From Nautilus pompilius (lineage: Eukaryota; Mollusca; Cephalopoda; Nautilida; Nautilidae): 64,000 nucleotides of DNA. The stretch is from the NCBI GenBank assembly GCA_018389105.1, contig JACATO010001028.1, positions 62,001 to 126,000 on the forward strand, written 5' to 3'. The notes below the pieces were generated by a model. It was not told the origin of the DNA. It did not search any database and saw only the letters and a list, made by a program, of their open reading frames with translations. Made by a program: the position numbers and the translations under genes. Shown in pieces: positions 1 to 28,737 of the stretch. The number at the start of each line of letters is the position of its first letter. The stretch's first letter is position 1.

Positions 1-3000
1 GAAATTAGACATGAAACACGGTTTTATACAGAGCATCATCAAAAACCAAGTGGACAGGTAGGTGTGGCTTATTTATTTTGTGTGTGTAGTGTACTATGGG
101 ATTCGGTCTCCCTGTCCCCCCCCCACACACAAACCCTAGAACATTACCGTCCTTTATTTACATACCCGACCACTGACTCGTTCTCCTAGGCGGTGGGTCG
201 GTCAGCCCCGGACAGATTACCTGTTTAAAGGTTGGGGTAGATGGAACCACAGCTCACCGACGTCCCATCGCTGCCACTTCACGCACAGAACAAGCTGTTA
301 TCTACCAGATGCTGCAGCATCCTCGCGCACGCACTTGTCTGGCTAGAGAATACTCGATGGAGGCCGTTACGGTAATCAAATAAAGCTAATTACCCTGCTG
401 AATGTAACACAAACAAGTCAATTCACAGTCCTCGGGTCTGGAGAAAGGATGGAAAATTATTAGAAGCCTCTATGGTTTGACAGTTGGTGTAAAACGTCTT
501 GGATTTGTTGACCAGTAGAATTTGCATATCCATTCTTTGGAATAATCTTCTGCCCCTCCCTGTATTTGATGAAGGGATCCTTGGCTGTGATCACAATTCC
601 CCCCCCCCCCAGCAAGAAGATGGGGCAATGTATCATATATCCAGAACTGCTGCAGCTTGAGAAAGAGAGGTGGCGTCTTTTTCTTCTTGGGCACCAGATA
701 TGAACAGCATTAAAGCATCTTCATAGACACTGAGGTTGGAACTACCAGCAACAAATGAAGGTACATCCTGCAGACACTAGGTCACTGCTGGTAATCTGAT
801 AGATTCCATGCAAAGAATGAAGCTACAAACCATACATAATGCAAGAGGTTTTCCAAATTGTTATCCTACCTTCATTACAGATTAAATGTACATGGGAAAA
901 ACTTGGTGTGTTCAAATGTGTGCTAGGCAGTTCTCTTGTGCGTGCGTGGAATTAAATTTTATTTTTATTTTATTTTGAAAAATGTTCTTTAAATAATTTC
1001 CAGTACAATTGCTTTTTTTTAGTTGTTATATTATTATTATTGCCAGTCAGTGATGAGAGCCTCTGAAGTTTTGGAAACTCGGACAAAAATACCCTGCAAG
1101 GCTTTGTTCATTTTAGCTGCTCATGTAAAAAGTACAATAAAATTTTTCGTATTTTCAATAATGAAACGTTCACTGTTGCAGAAACAATTATGACAAGGAA
1201 GTAAAGGCTGCTAGAAGTGGCAGTGATCGATCAGCAAATTCTCTAACAGGAAACAACCGAACTCGTAAACCAGATGCACAGATGTACATCCCACCAAGAA
1301 GTCGACAGGGAAAAGGTAAATTCATTTTTTTTTCATTTAAAAAGCTACTGAAAAAGTATTTTTTTTTATGTATATAGATTGTCTGAAGTAAATTGCAATA
1401 GCATTTTTGGTCTTGGTAGATGGTAAACATCAGAAAAACAGTGCTGCTGGCAAGTACCTGGGACCCTCTCTTCCAATCCTGCAGGCGACTAGCACTTGTT
1501 TTGCCTAGTTTTCACCTTATCTCTCTCCCTGCGATGTGGCACTCCTGCAACTGGGTTCTTAATCCCTTCACTGATTTCATCCATCTGTCCTTGGAATCAT
1601 GCCATGGGGGATATAGTCTTCCTGACTGCTAGCTGCTGCACAAATAATAGCATCTTAAAATGCCTAACACTGCTGTAAATGAACTTGAATGCCCATGACT
1701 GTTATTTCTTTTGATATGGATCCATCTGTGGCTATGATAATGAAGGGCTTCAATCTTCACCTTCTATTCTAAATTTGTCATCTACTGATGCTGCTTCCTT
1801 CATGATGATTCCATAGTAACTGCCTTTAGGAATTCCTGGTTTTCTGAATGTGTTTTTTTAGTCTCTAACATTCCAAGCCAATGAGGAGGAGGACATCCAT
1901 GTAGGTGTATATTTTAACACCATCCTTTGATGTAGCTGAGATCATATCCGCAGCATACTCATTAAAGCCTGGACTTGGGCATTCTGGAGCTAACTTCAAA
2001 GGCTTCAGAACATCTGGTTCCAAAATGTATCCTGCACTCCCAGGATTCCTGAAGTCATTACAAAAAGAAATGATTTTTTCTTAGATCCAGTTAGATAATC
2101 TTATCAAGTTTATTTACTTTTCATAAATCTGAATCAGACTTTGTGAAGATTTTCATTCCGTGATAGAAAACCTTTCCCAGTCATTTGAAATTTTTTTTCC
2201 TTAGTAACAAGGAAGATCTTGTTTTAAAAAAGCTCCCACTTTCATTTCAGACGAGCAGTCAGAATTATTTTGTCTGGAATATGAAGATCAGTACGAAGTA
2301 GTTCACAAATTTATCATATATAAGGTATGACAGACGCTATCATACAATCTAAGTTTCACAGATTCCCTACTGTATACATACTCTTTCCTCTGTAGCAGCA
2401 GTGCAGTTATGAATGTGGCAAACCCTTTTTTTTTTGCCGTCAAAACCTCTATTTGTGAAATGCATTTGCATAAAAAATACTGCAAGAATACCAACAACCG
2501 AACAGCTATGAGCAGTTGACTGTCTTGGGATTGGAATTCAGATTGTTTTTTTATGAGCAAAGATAGCCCAGCAAATTCTCATTCTGAAAGATGAACAGCT
2601 ATGGAAATAGTTTTATAATGAGAGCTATTTTGAGCTTTACCAAAACTTGGTTGGTCTACAAACAGATTGATGATTTTTAGAATGTTAAACATCTGGCCAC
2701 AGCTACAAATAATAGGATAAGTTATCAGGAGTTTTAGTATGGACCAGACGTGATCTCAAACTCTGCAGTATAATTTCATCATGCAGATATCATCAGGTAA
2801 CCCAGAATTCAAAATGGGATCATATTTGAGCTTTCAAAAAATCTGTTGGCTATGATAGGAAAGAGTTCATGTTCCTTTTAGAGATAAAGCTGACTGCTCC
2901 AAAATAAAATAAGAATTCTAGCAACAACTGTCTGCAATTTTGTGTTTCTGTCATAAGTCAGTTTATCAAAAATAGCAATTTTTTTTAATGAAGCTCATGT

Positions 3001-3234
3001 TGAGACCACTAAGCCTTCTCTTCTCCTCCTCAACTACCCTGATGATGTTTTTACATTAACTTTCAGGATGACAGTCCACTAAGTATATCAGAAAAAATTG
3101 GTCAAGAATGCCAGCTGTCCGGCCCATTGCTGGAAGTACTGACAGACAAGGTCCACCGAGAAATGGAGAAGAGACTAAAAACCACCGAGATTGCGCAGAA
3201 CTGTCAACACTGCTACAGAGATGAAACACCTTAA
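1..3234 (+). CDS. R3HCC1/R3HCC1L-like protein, 3' part (5' end outside window)
   Basis: Four putative exons join in phase: 1-57, 1182-1315, 2251-2324 and 3067-3234 (stop TAA at 3232-3234). Each internal boundary has an AG acceptor and a GT donor, and the phases (2, 1, 0) agree. The joined frame starts KLDMKHGFIQ and has a run RTRKPDAQMYIPPRSRQGK in exon 1182-1315. This resembles the R-x-R-x-PD-x-x-LYVP-x-x-RR motif that follows the R3H domain in R3HCC1 and R3HCC1L. The last exon is charged and probably helical (VHREMEKRLK), ending RDETP. An R3H domain would lie before position 1 and cannot be seen. The C-terminal RRM-like part of the family was not found, so this may be a short isoform, or the gene may continue through the coding-like segments at 3732-3818 and 4459 onward. 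The gene model is moderately supported; the family name is tentative. Confidence 0.45.
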
Positions 3235-3408
3235 TGTGTTCAACAGGACAATTCCATTTTGCCAAGTGAACAAAAATGAAGAATCAAGTGTGCCTCTAAT
3301 GTCTAAATAATGCAATAACTTTTCTCGTGTGTGACTGGTTCCATGAATCGAGGATGTGGTCACATCAGCATTAGATGATGAGCCTGCTTAAGGCCAAAAA
3401 TTTTCGTC

Positions 3409-3414
3409 TTTATT
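3409..3414 (-). terminator. Candidate poly(A) signal of the Piwi gene
   Basis: TTTATT on the plus strand is AATAAA on the minus strand, about 635 bases after the Piwi stop codon at 4049-4051. It is a plausible 3' end, but other AT-rich hexamers are nearby, so the exact cleavage site is not known. Confidence 0.35.
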
Positions 3415-3554
3415 TTAAACAGTGAAAAACGGAAGTACTTTGGCACAAGCACCATTTTAATGAAAGTCAGTCACAAGTTGTTAGCTCTATTTCCTCATTT
3501 ACAACAGTAAATAATACATTTAAAAACTGTAGAAATGTGTACTTTTTACTATGT

Positions 3555-3677
3555 AATAAAAACCGAGAGATTTTAGAATTTTCTTTGGGGAGGGGAGACA
3601 GCTGTTGAAATGCATTAGAAAAGATTTGTCTCCCAACTGACTGCTGCAGTTTATATTTCTCTGATTTGATAAATAAA
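3555..3677 (+). terminator. Poly(A) signals for the plus-strand gene
   Basis: AATAAA occurs at 3555-3560 and again at 3672-3677, 321 and 438 bases after the stop at 3234. Either would end the R3HCC1-like transcript. They lie beyond the opposing Piwi poly(A) signal at 3409-3414, so the two 3' UTRs could overlap. Confidence 0.4.
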
Positions 3678-3731
3678 AATTCTGTTTTGTTTTTTAGTGT
3701 TCACTTGGCTTGGTGTCTGCTTTCCCTCCAG

Positions 3732-3818
3732 CCACGTCTGAAAATAAAGACCACCGGCAGGGACGTTTGGTAGGATGGTTTGGTGCTGTGCCCCATAAAT
3801 CAGAAGTTAAGAAAGTGG
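3732..3818 (+). other. Candidate exon opposite the Piwi 3' UTR region
   Basis: An 87-nt open segment sits between a pyrimidine-rich acceptor (TTTCCCTCCAG) and a strong donor (GTAGGT). Read in phase 1 it gives TSENKDHRQG then LVGWFGAVPHKSEVKKV, which is coding-like. Phase 1 matches the end of exon 1182-1315, not the end of 2251-2324. It may be an alternative 3' exon of the R3HCC1-like gene or a decayed exon. Confidence 0.35.
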
Positions 3819-4048
3819 GTAGGTGGACCCATTTTTTATGTATGGTAGCGTAAAGGCGGAATAAGGACTTCTAACTGTCAGATGATTTTAGTGTTTCTTA
3901 TCCCACTGAACTTTCTAACAGCAAAAGAAAGCTGGTTTTTTTAACCAGTTTACTCTCTCACCAATAATTTAAAGTGACCAGAAAATATTTTCTAAAAGTT
4001 ACTTTGATTTTAGCAAAAATATAACTCTGCAGGGTGTCTTTGTCACTG

Positions 4049-21487
<17,439 letters not shown>

Positions 21488-22549
21488 CCTAAACAAATAT
21501 CTGTATTCCTAGAAAGATAGCAAACAGGTGATACAGAGTGAACTTCTCCAGCAAGTCACAAGCTTTTAAAAAATAGAAGTATTCACGAGAGCAAACCTGG
21601 AGAAGTTATCCCCTCTCCTAAGCCAAACAACAACTAAGCTGCATTTCACCAACTTGTAAACAAATCAATTTGACACAAGCTAAATATTAGCAATTTCTTT
21701 ACATTACAGACTCAACAGAGCTAGTGTTAAGATGTTCAACAAAATAACTGTGAAGGTGTTTGTTTTTTTTAATAAATAATAAATATGATCATAATAAACA
21801 TAATTTTGGAGAATAAAAATTTGCAGACAGATTCATGATCTGCTATTTTCGTTGTTGTTTTTTTTTAAGAAAGCATGAAATGAATACAAGAGAAATAAGC
21901 AATTAATTTAACTTTTTTCTTCCTCTTTTGATTTTAGGTTAATTGTATTGTAAGAAAGACTAAAAGAAAGATGCATTAATGATCTGAGACTTGAAAATAT
22001 ATTAAATTAACAATGGACAGTTATGAAATTACCAAAAGTGCAAAACTATGGAAACAAATGAACAAACAAACATTGGATGCAAGCGTATCTCATTCAGAAT
22101 TCTATAACCCGGGTTCTTGATGACTGTGAGTGAGCATATAATTGTGCTGTTGTTCCTTTAATTGCAGGATTGGTATCAAGGAAGACAGCTACTTTAATGC
22201 AATTCTATTGTCAAAGACATAGAACAAAACTAAATAGAAATGGGTGTAGGGGGAAAGAAAGCAGATGGTGGTAAAAATGTCCATTCTGATACACTTTTTA
22301 AAACAAAAAAAAACAGTAAAATGATAATTAATTAAAACTATAAATAAATATTCGAGAAAATTATGGTTGTAACAACAACACAGTAATAGAAACACCCTCT
22401 CCTATCAAATCACCTAAAATCTTCAGTATTTGGCCTCAGAAAAGTAGTCTACTTATAGCATTCCCCATCCTGATGGATAAATACCAAGACTTTAGGTCAG
22501 GGAATCGTGTTCTGTTGTTAGTTTGTTTCACTTCGCCTTCTTGTTCATT

Positions 22550-23200
22550 CGCTCTGAATATGGGGGGGGTGGAGTACTGAGACAATACTGCTGATCGAGT
22601 ATACCGCGGACCCCGCCACGGTACCCCTGGACTTGAGAGATAATGGGGGGGGACCTCTCTTCAGGGTCCCGTCCCTCGTGATCCGAGACTGAAGGCATCT
22701 ACATCCTCCCGGGGAGGGAACAGCTCGACACTGATGATGATGATGATGATACTTACTACGCTCGAGTGACGCAGAGGGGATCAGACACTCGGTCGTCGGT
22801 TCAGAAGAGAGGTGGTGGTGGGGGGGGGGGATTCTACCGGGTCAGTTTCCGGCTCCTGAATTTACGGGATTAGACCAAAGGCGAGTATCGTTGGACGCAC
22901 ACACACACACAGGTGTGTGTAATTAGTGTAGGGTTTAGATATCAGCACCCGAAGGACTGAGCGAGTTTCTAGCCGCGCCCCCCCCCACCTGGGACTGTCT
23001 GCTCTAACAGCCTCTCATCCTTCACCGACGGTTTACGCACCTGGAGGAGGAAACACCAACAACAAATCCGGTAGACGGGAGGGACTGATTAACCCTCCTT
23101 CGCCAGAGGCCAACTTACGGGGGCTGGCACGGATCGGTTTACCTGGCCCGGCGGACGGGGGGATGGGGGGGGTGTGAAATAACCACAAAACGCGATCAAT
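22550..23200. promoter_or_regulatory. GC-rich block upstream of Piwi, likely promoter/5' region
   Basis: The block is CpG-containing and GC-rich in otherwise AT-rich DNA, with short runs of G or C, a (GAT)n run near 22733-22750 and a (CA)n run near 22900-22915. It starts about 1.06 kb before the Piwi start codon. Position and composition fit a promoter with a noncoding first exon on the minus strand. I could not fix a transcription start site or donor. Confidence 0.4.
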
Positions 23201-23552
23201 TCTCCGGATGTAGTAGGTTCGCTTCGCCCCCTAGTATCAGGGGGAGGTAACTCTCCAAACAAGACCAATTCTCCGGATGTAGTAGGTTCGCTTCGCCCCC
23301 TAGTATCAGGGGGAGGTAACTCTCCGAACAAGACCAATTCTCCGGATGTAGTAGGTTCGCCGCGCCTCCCTAGTATCAGGGGGAGGTAACTTTCCAAACA
23401 AGACCAATTCTCCGGATGTAGTAGGTTCGCATCGCCGCCTCCCCCCTCCAGTATCAGGATATCAGGAGGAGGTAACTCTCCAAACAAGACCAATTCTCCG
23501 GATGTAGTAGCTTCGCTTCCTCCCCCTAGTGTCAGGAGGAGATAACTCTCTG
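23190..23552. repeat. Tandem repeat, five copies of about 69 bp
   Basis: The motif TCTCCGGATGTAGTAG begins at 23201, 23270, 23339, 23409 and 23495, giving periods of 69, 69, 70 and 86. Each unit goes on with a TTCGC-rich part, a C-rich stretch, TAGTATCAGG and GGAGGTAACT. The fourth unit has an insert. Because 69 is a multiple of 3, an open frame repeating SGELVLFGELPPPD appears on the minus strand. I regard that frame as a by-product of the repeat. Confidence 0.85.
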
Positions 23553-24263
23553 GACGCATTCTCGTCAAATGCACTCCTTTTTCAAAAATTTAAAAAAAAA
23601 AAAAATAAAAAAAAATGTCACTTTATCGCTGCATTTTTAAAAAAATTTAATTATCCTTCACTCGAATTTGTACCGCTCAATTTTTTTATTTTACAAAAGG
23701 TAATAAATCAAAATGTAGCCAAAGCATAAACACCAATTTATGTGAAAGTAAATCAACATTTTTAAAAAATAAAATGAGTTTTAAATAAATATTTTGTGTG
23801 TGTGGACTGCACGGTTACTTGTTGTTTATTAAAATACAAATATTAAATTAATAAATGCAGAGCTGATTGAATGAGAAAACTTGAAGATCATGTGGTCATC
23901 CTATCATTTTCAAAAATTGCAGCTCAACATCCCTGATAAGTTCAGCAGGTATGAAGATGCTACACAGCTGGAGAGCATTTCCGGGGAGAGACTAGAATCC
24001 TCTGACTGGAGCATTCAGACCAGCCAAGCATTCCTGTCTCGCTGGTGTGCTTGCAGACAGTCTGACCTCCAGTTCTGAATTTCTTAGTGTTAAGCTTTTA
24101 ATCTAATGTGGTGGATTACTAACTTTCCTTTGTAGTTTGCAGTAGTTTTTGTCAGCTTGTTATACCCACTATTGTGCTTGGCTACTCTGTTTTACTAGGT
24201 GATCTCCTTTTCCATTTCTTGTCAATGTCACAGTGAACAGGGATCCAATGGATAACTATCTAC

Positions 24264-24327
24264 CTGCAAGAGTCCCTTGTAGAACAGACAGGGCCTGTTC
24301 CAATGCTGGTTTTGTTTCCGCCAGAAT
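24264..24327 (-). other. Orphan candidate exon, 64 nt
   Basis: On the minus strand a strong acceptor (TGTTTCTTTCAG) and a good donor (CTTGCAG|GTAGAT) enclose 64 nt. All three frames are open; the most protein-like reads ILAETKPALEQALSVLQGTLA. It lies between the LUC7-like gene and the Piwi GC block. It may be a 5' UTR exon of a longer Piwi transcript or an exon of an unrecognised gene. A phase-2 link from a cryptic donor at the LUC7L stop is possible but gives an unconvincing tail. Confidence 0.35.
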
Positions 24328-24711
24328 CTGAAAGAAACAGTCTATCAGTATTAAATCATGTTTCAAATGACACCTGTAGAAATCACTTTGTTAGTTCTCA
24401 GACTACTGGGGTAATTATTTGTATACATGTATTCCAGCTCCCCCATCTCTTGGTATCTTTTTGGTAAATCCCTTTGTAAAAATTTCCATTCTACTCTGTT
24501 CATGGTAAAGTTTAACAATCTTCAAAATAGGTTGTTTGAATGATCATTTTTTTAAAAATTGTTCCATGTTGGGTTAGAATTTTATTTTTAGGACAGCAGC
24601 TCCACCAAAATTAATTTGGGTTTGCTTACAATATAAATTCTATTATTCATAAAATGTCACAGACTTAAAAATATAATAATAGCCATTTTTTGTTTACTGT
24701 TAGGGTTTGTA

Positions 24712-25744
24712 ATACACATCTGCACTGACTGGCCACATCCCTAATAATGGGTTAAGCCATCTTTTGTCAGAACAACAGCCACAACACAACATGGACAGCA
24801 TCACAGCAGATAGTTCCCCCATTCAGCCATTAATGCTGCTCGCAATGGAATGAGGTAGGCAGAGGGTCGTGATGGTGAATAAGTCTTTCAACTTCATCCT
24901 ACAGATGCTCAGTTGGATTGAAATCCAAGGACTGTGCTGGTCAAGGCAATGCCTACTAAAAATCTTGATGTTCCTTAACTGTGCGCATGGTGGATGGCAG
25001 CAGTACCACCCTAGAAGTAGCCATCCCCATCAGTGGCATATGAACCATTGCTGAATGCACTTGACTGGAAACAGCAGCAGTAAGCTTTGGCATTCACTCT
25101 GCTTTCAAAAAGGAACCAAGCAAGCATGCCTCCACCCTAGAAAATTGGGGCCCCACACAAGAGGGATCAAGTGATAAATTTAGAGAAAGCTGCATTATTC
25201 TTCTTCCATCTACAATGACGGATGAAGCCTGACTCACCAGGCGGCCACATCACTTTTGGCCAGCCCTTAGTTATGTCTGTACTCCTTACATGACGTGTCT
25301 TTTCATTTTGGTGATTAGTGGTCTCCAACCACCCTAATCCAATTCATGGTGTGAATTACCCTGCACTGAAGTGTCAGCTGGTTTATTGTCTGATGAGTGC
25401 TGGGCTTCACTATCCTAACGGCCTTTCTCCTAGTTCTGCCATGTGTTTAAGGCCACACTTCCCCATCAGAGCAGATATTCCCCTTGCTAATTATACTACT
25501 GACCAATGTCTTCAAGCAGTCCACCAATGAAGTTCTCTTGGCCACCCACTATCACACCCTTTCAAATGCCATGTCATTCCCCACATTTCTTAGACTAACT
25601 GCAAATCTACTTGTCTAAGTTATACATAGTACCACAGATAACCTGTCACAATGAGGTCAACCTAATTTGCATCTGCCACTCAGGTTGGGCCCATGTCTGA
25701 AAGAGTGCATAGGTCCTGATAGAGTGGTCAGCCAGAGAATATAC
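24712..25744 (-). mobile_element. Tc1/mariner-type element (ISRm11-like group), degraded
   Basis: The ends are imperfect inverted copies: ATACACATCTGCACTGACTGGCCAC on the left and, inverted, GAGTGGTCAGCCAGAGAATA on the right. Read on the minus strand, 24870-24960 gives a degraded form of the Tc1 motif SPDLNPIEHLWDELKR, and the bases after it give RAALMAEWGN, like the helix after the DDE core. The text near 25225-25320 resembles a widespread animal TcMar element I know from many genomes; that link is from memory. It lies downstream of the LUC7-like gene. Confidence 0.65.
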
Positions 25745-28737
25745 GGGATGGTCAGAATTATTGTATCACCTTATTTAAAAAATATAGGCTTAGAACATGG
25801 ATTACATAACATACAATTCATTTTTTTTTCCAAATTAACAGAAATTTTAAACAGCTCAATATGGTTTTGTTTTGTAAAAGCTAACTTTTTTTACTCACTA
25901 CTGAAAATGAAAATAAATTAGAAACTATCCAAAATTGAATACAATTTTTAATCAGGTTGTCATCTTCAGTGGAGAGAGAGCAGATGAGGTACAGTGCCTT
26001 CCTCTCCCTTAAATTCCTAGTTTGTACCAGATACATTATAATACTTGCAGTCAGCCCAGCCACAAACAAGAATTGAACCAACAATAAGCAAGCATCTTAA
26101 GACCAGTCTTCTTTTTAATGCACATTTCTTTCATATTACTCTAAATTGTAGATATTTAACCCAGCCTGCCAGGTACAGGTATCAAAATTACTCAATCTTT
26201 TATCCCAGTGGTCTCCCACCCACCAAGTACTAAAATGAACTTTGACCTTGATGCTCTTGGATTTCAGGGACCCAGAGTACCAAAATTCCATTGATATTCA
26301 TTAAAGTTTTCTTTTTAGTTATATATCCAATTTGCAAGTGAATCAAGATATAACTTCATCACCACTCCAATTTGCCATTAAAATGTACATATCAATGCTA
26401 ACTAATCTTAAAAAAACACTGCCATTTTCTTTTTCAGTCAACTGAAATAATACTGGCATCATATTAAATATACAAACAAGAAAATCAGGTATCCATAATG
26501 ATCCAATTTCTGCTTTGATCAATGATCTCAAGATAATTGTAGTATCAAAAATGCCATCATTAATTAATTTGTTCAGTAACCGTTTCAAATGTCAATTATT
26601 TCTCAAACCCAGATCACCTTCCCATTTTCCAGATGGTTCAGTTTAAAATACAACAAATATGTAATCATGGAAGTCTTCTCTCTTAAATTTCAATGGTTAA
26701 TTTACCATTAGTTCAGGATGGCAATTACATTACATTTCCTTTTTATCTTTGAGCAGTTTTCAGCATCAGATAATCTGCTCTTCATCAGCTGGCTGCATGG
26801 GTTTCCTCCCACATCTGAAAATGAAGAGCTGACATAGGGCTTTCTGGGGTAAGATCTCTGGTCTTTTAAGGTTTTCTGTGATACCAGTTACACTGCTTGC
26901 TACCCAAAAGTGTGGCTAGCATCTCCTACACTACACACTCACACCCAGGTATTTGCATTATATAAAGTGACCTAAAGCTATTTTTTTTTCCAAACCACAA
27001 AACACCAAGAAACACTTTAACAAACCAGGATTGAGATTTTTCTCACTGCAGCATCAAAATCCCCTCCAACCAAATCTTTATTTAAGCTGCTTGTAAAATC
27101 GAAAACAAACCACCTACAAATATGCTTTACCAAATTTATTTCAGTCCACTTGTAAAAGAACAAAAACTAGCAATGAAATGTAACATCATAAGAGTCCTTT
27201 ACTCCACTTCCAGATATAAAGTTGAGAGAGATAGAGAGCAGGAGTAAATTTAATAGAATTTAAATGATTTCTAGACACTGCTTTATGGTAATGGTATGAT
27301 TCTTAATTCTTATGCATATAAACTTGCTTGTTTGTTTGCAATTTTTCAACAGCAAACATGCTCCCAGAATCCTTTATCTATCAACTGGAAAACAAGAAAA
27401 AAATGGATTTATTCAAATATACAAATTTTTTAAAAATGTAGTCATTTGCCAACGACAATAATTTCTTTCATTACACTATTTTACATGCATAGAAAATCAA
27501 AGATTTACATAAACACAGTGTTCTTATAAAATCCTGAACCATCTTGGGTTTGCCTCACATAAGGTCCTTATAAATGTTCTATCAATGTTGTCTTTAGCTG
27601 ACACTGCTGGCAACAAATGCTATTAATAATTATCCACAATTCTCTTACTAAAGAAAAACTTCCCATTATCAAACCTTGCAAACAGTTAAGATTTCCCTTA
27701 TGTTCCACAATGCTTATTAATCACATCTTAAATACATTGTGCAGTTAAGCATGGAATTCTTATGTTGGATTAACTGGCTTGTGGAGTATTCATTCAACCA
27801 CGATCTCTTTATAATAGAGAGACAATAAACTAACAAAATACCAAATTGAATACTGGGGAGTGGGGGTTGAAATTTCAGAAGATAAAAATGATTTTTTTTT
27901 TAAAATTGAAATGACTGCCAAGCATTAAACACAAATAGAGAGTAATAGAAGTCCAAAAACATATGGAGGTAAAAAGTACATTGTGTGAAAGCATAATAAT
28001 TAATACACAAAGATAGCAATCTTGTGATCAAGCAGATTCCAATTTCAGATAAGCCTAGTGTTTAAAATACAAAAGCTAGCTTTTACACCATATCAGGGTC
28101 ATGTTTCTCAAATTAGCTACAAGCTCCAATGCAGTGCGGTAAAGCAACAAAACAAATTCATTCTCTGACCACTGCTGCTGAGGCGAGAGGAAGTTTCAGC
28201 CAAAAGCCATTTGTGACATGTAAACAAAAACTGACCTTTCCTGGTGCAGAATGAAGATTGGTCTTTAATCCTCATAGACATTTTAAACAGTCAATAATTC
28301 CCATCCTCTGGAAAAAGGCTTTTGATCAGTGTTTACAACCACTGAGCATGGATAGCTAAATTACAGGTTACATATCCACCCATCCTCTGGAATGCTGTCC
28401 TGCCTGCATATATTTGATCAAGGGGTCCTCAACCCTAACTGCTGCAGAAACTGGAACAACATACCACACTTCTAGTACCACTACAGCATGGAAGATTCAA
28501 AATTAGCTGCAGTTTGCTTTCCTGCCCCCCTCCCAACGAAGCCAAAGGACCAAGGTCAAACACGTGGACCAGGTTACCACCAATGTCCTAATAGATTCCA
28601 AGCCTAAATGTAAGCAACGTAGAGAGGCACTCATCAAATATTTAAGTGAACAGTCACTCTGCATACAATGCAGGATTATATGGTGTTCAAACTATTATAG
28701 CAGGAAAGTGTACAAACAGTGGACTTCTCTTACTAAC
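25745..28737. other. 3' flank and probable 3' UTR of the LUC7-like gene
   Basis: I see no conserved coding sequence here. On the minus strand several AATAAA hexamers could end the LUC7-like mRNA, for example at 27408-27413, 27135-27140 and 27077-27082. Which one is used cannot be decided from sequence. SINE copy 2 lies inside the stretch. Confidence 0.4.
26755..26880 (+). repeat. tRNA-type SINE, copy 2 (body only)
   Basis: The stretch TTCATCAGCTGGCTGCATGG, GTTTCCTCCCACATCTGAAA, then TGAAGAGCTGAC matches the body of the SINE seen at 17265-17470 and 46482-46660. The tRNA-like head is lost or too diverged to see. Confidence 0.5.

Noticed and set aside
23089-23574. Open frame of 161 codons repeating SGELVLFGELPPPD
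   Set aside because: It is produced by the 69-bp tandem repeat, whose period is a multiple of 3. It has no splice support or known domain.
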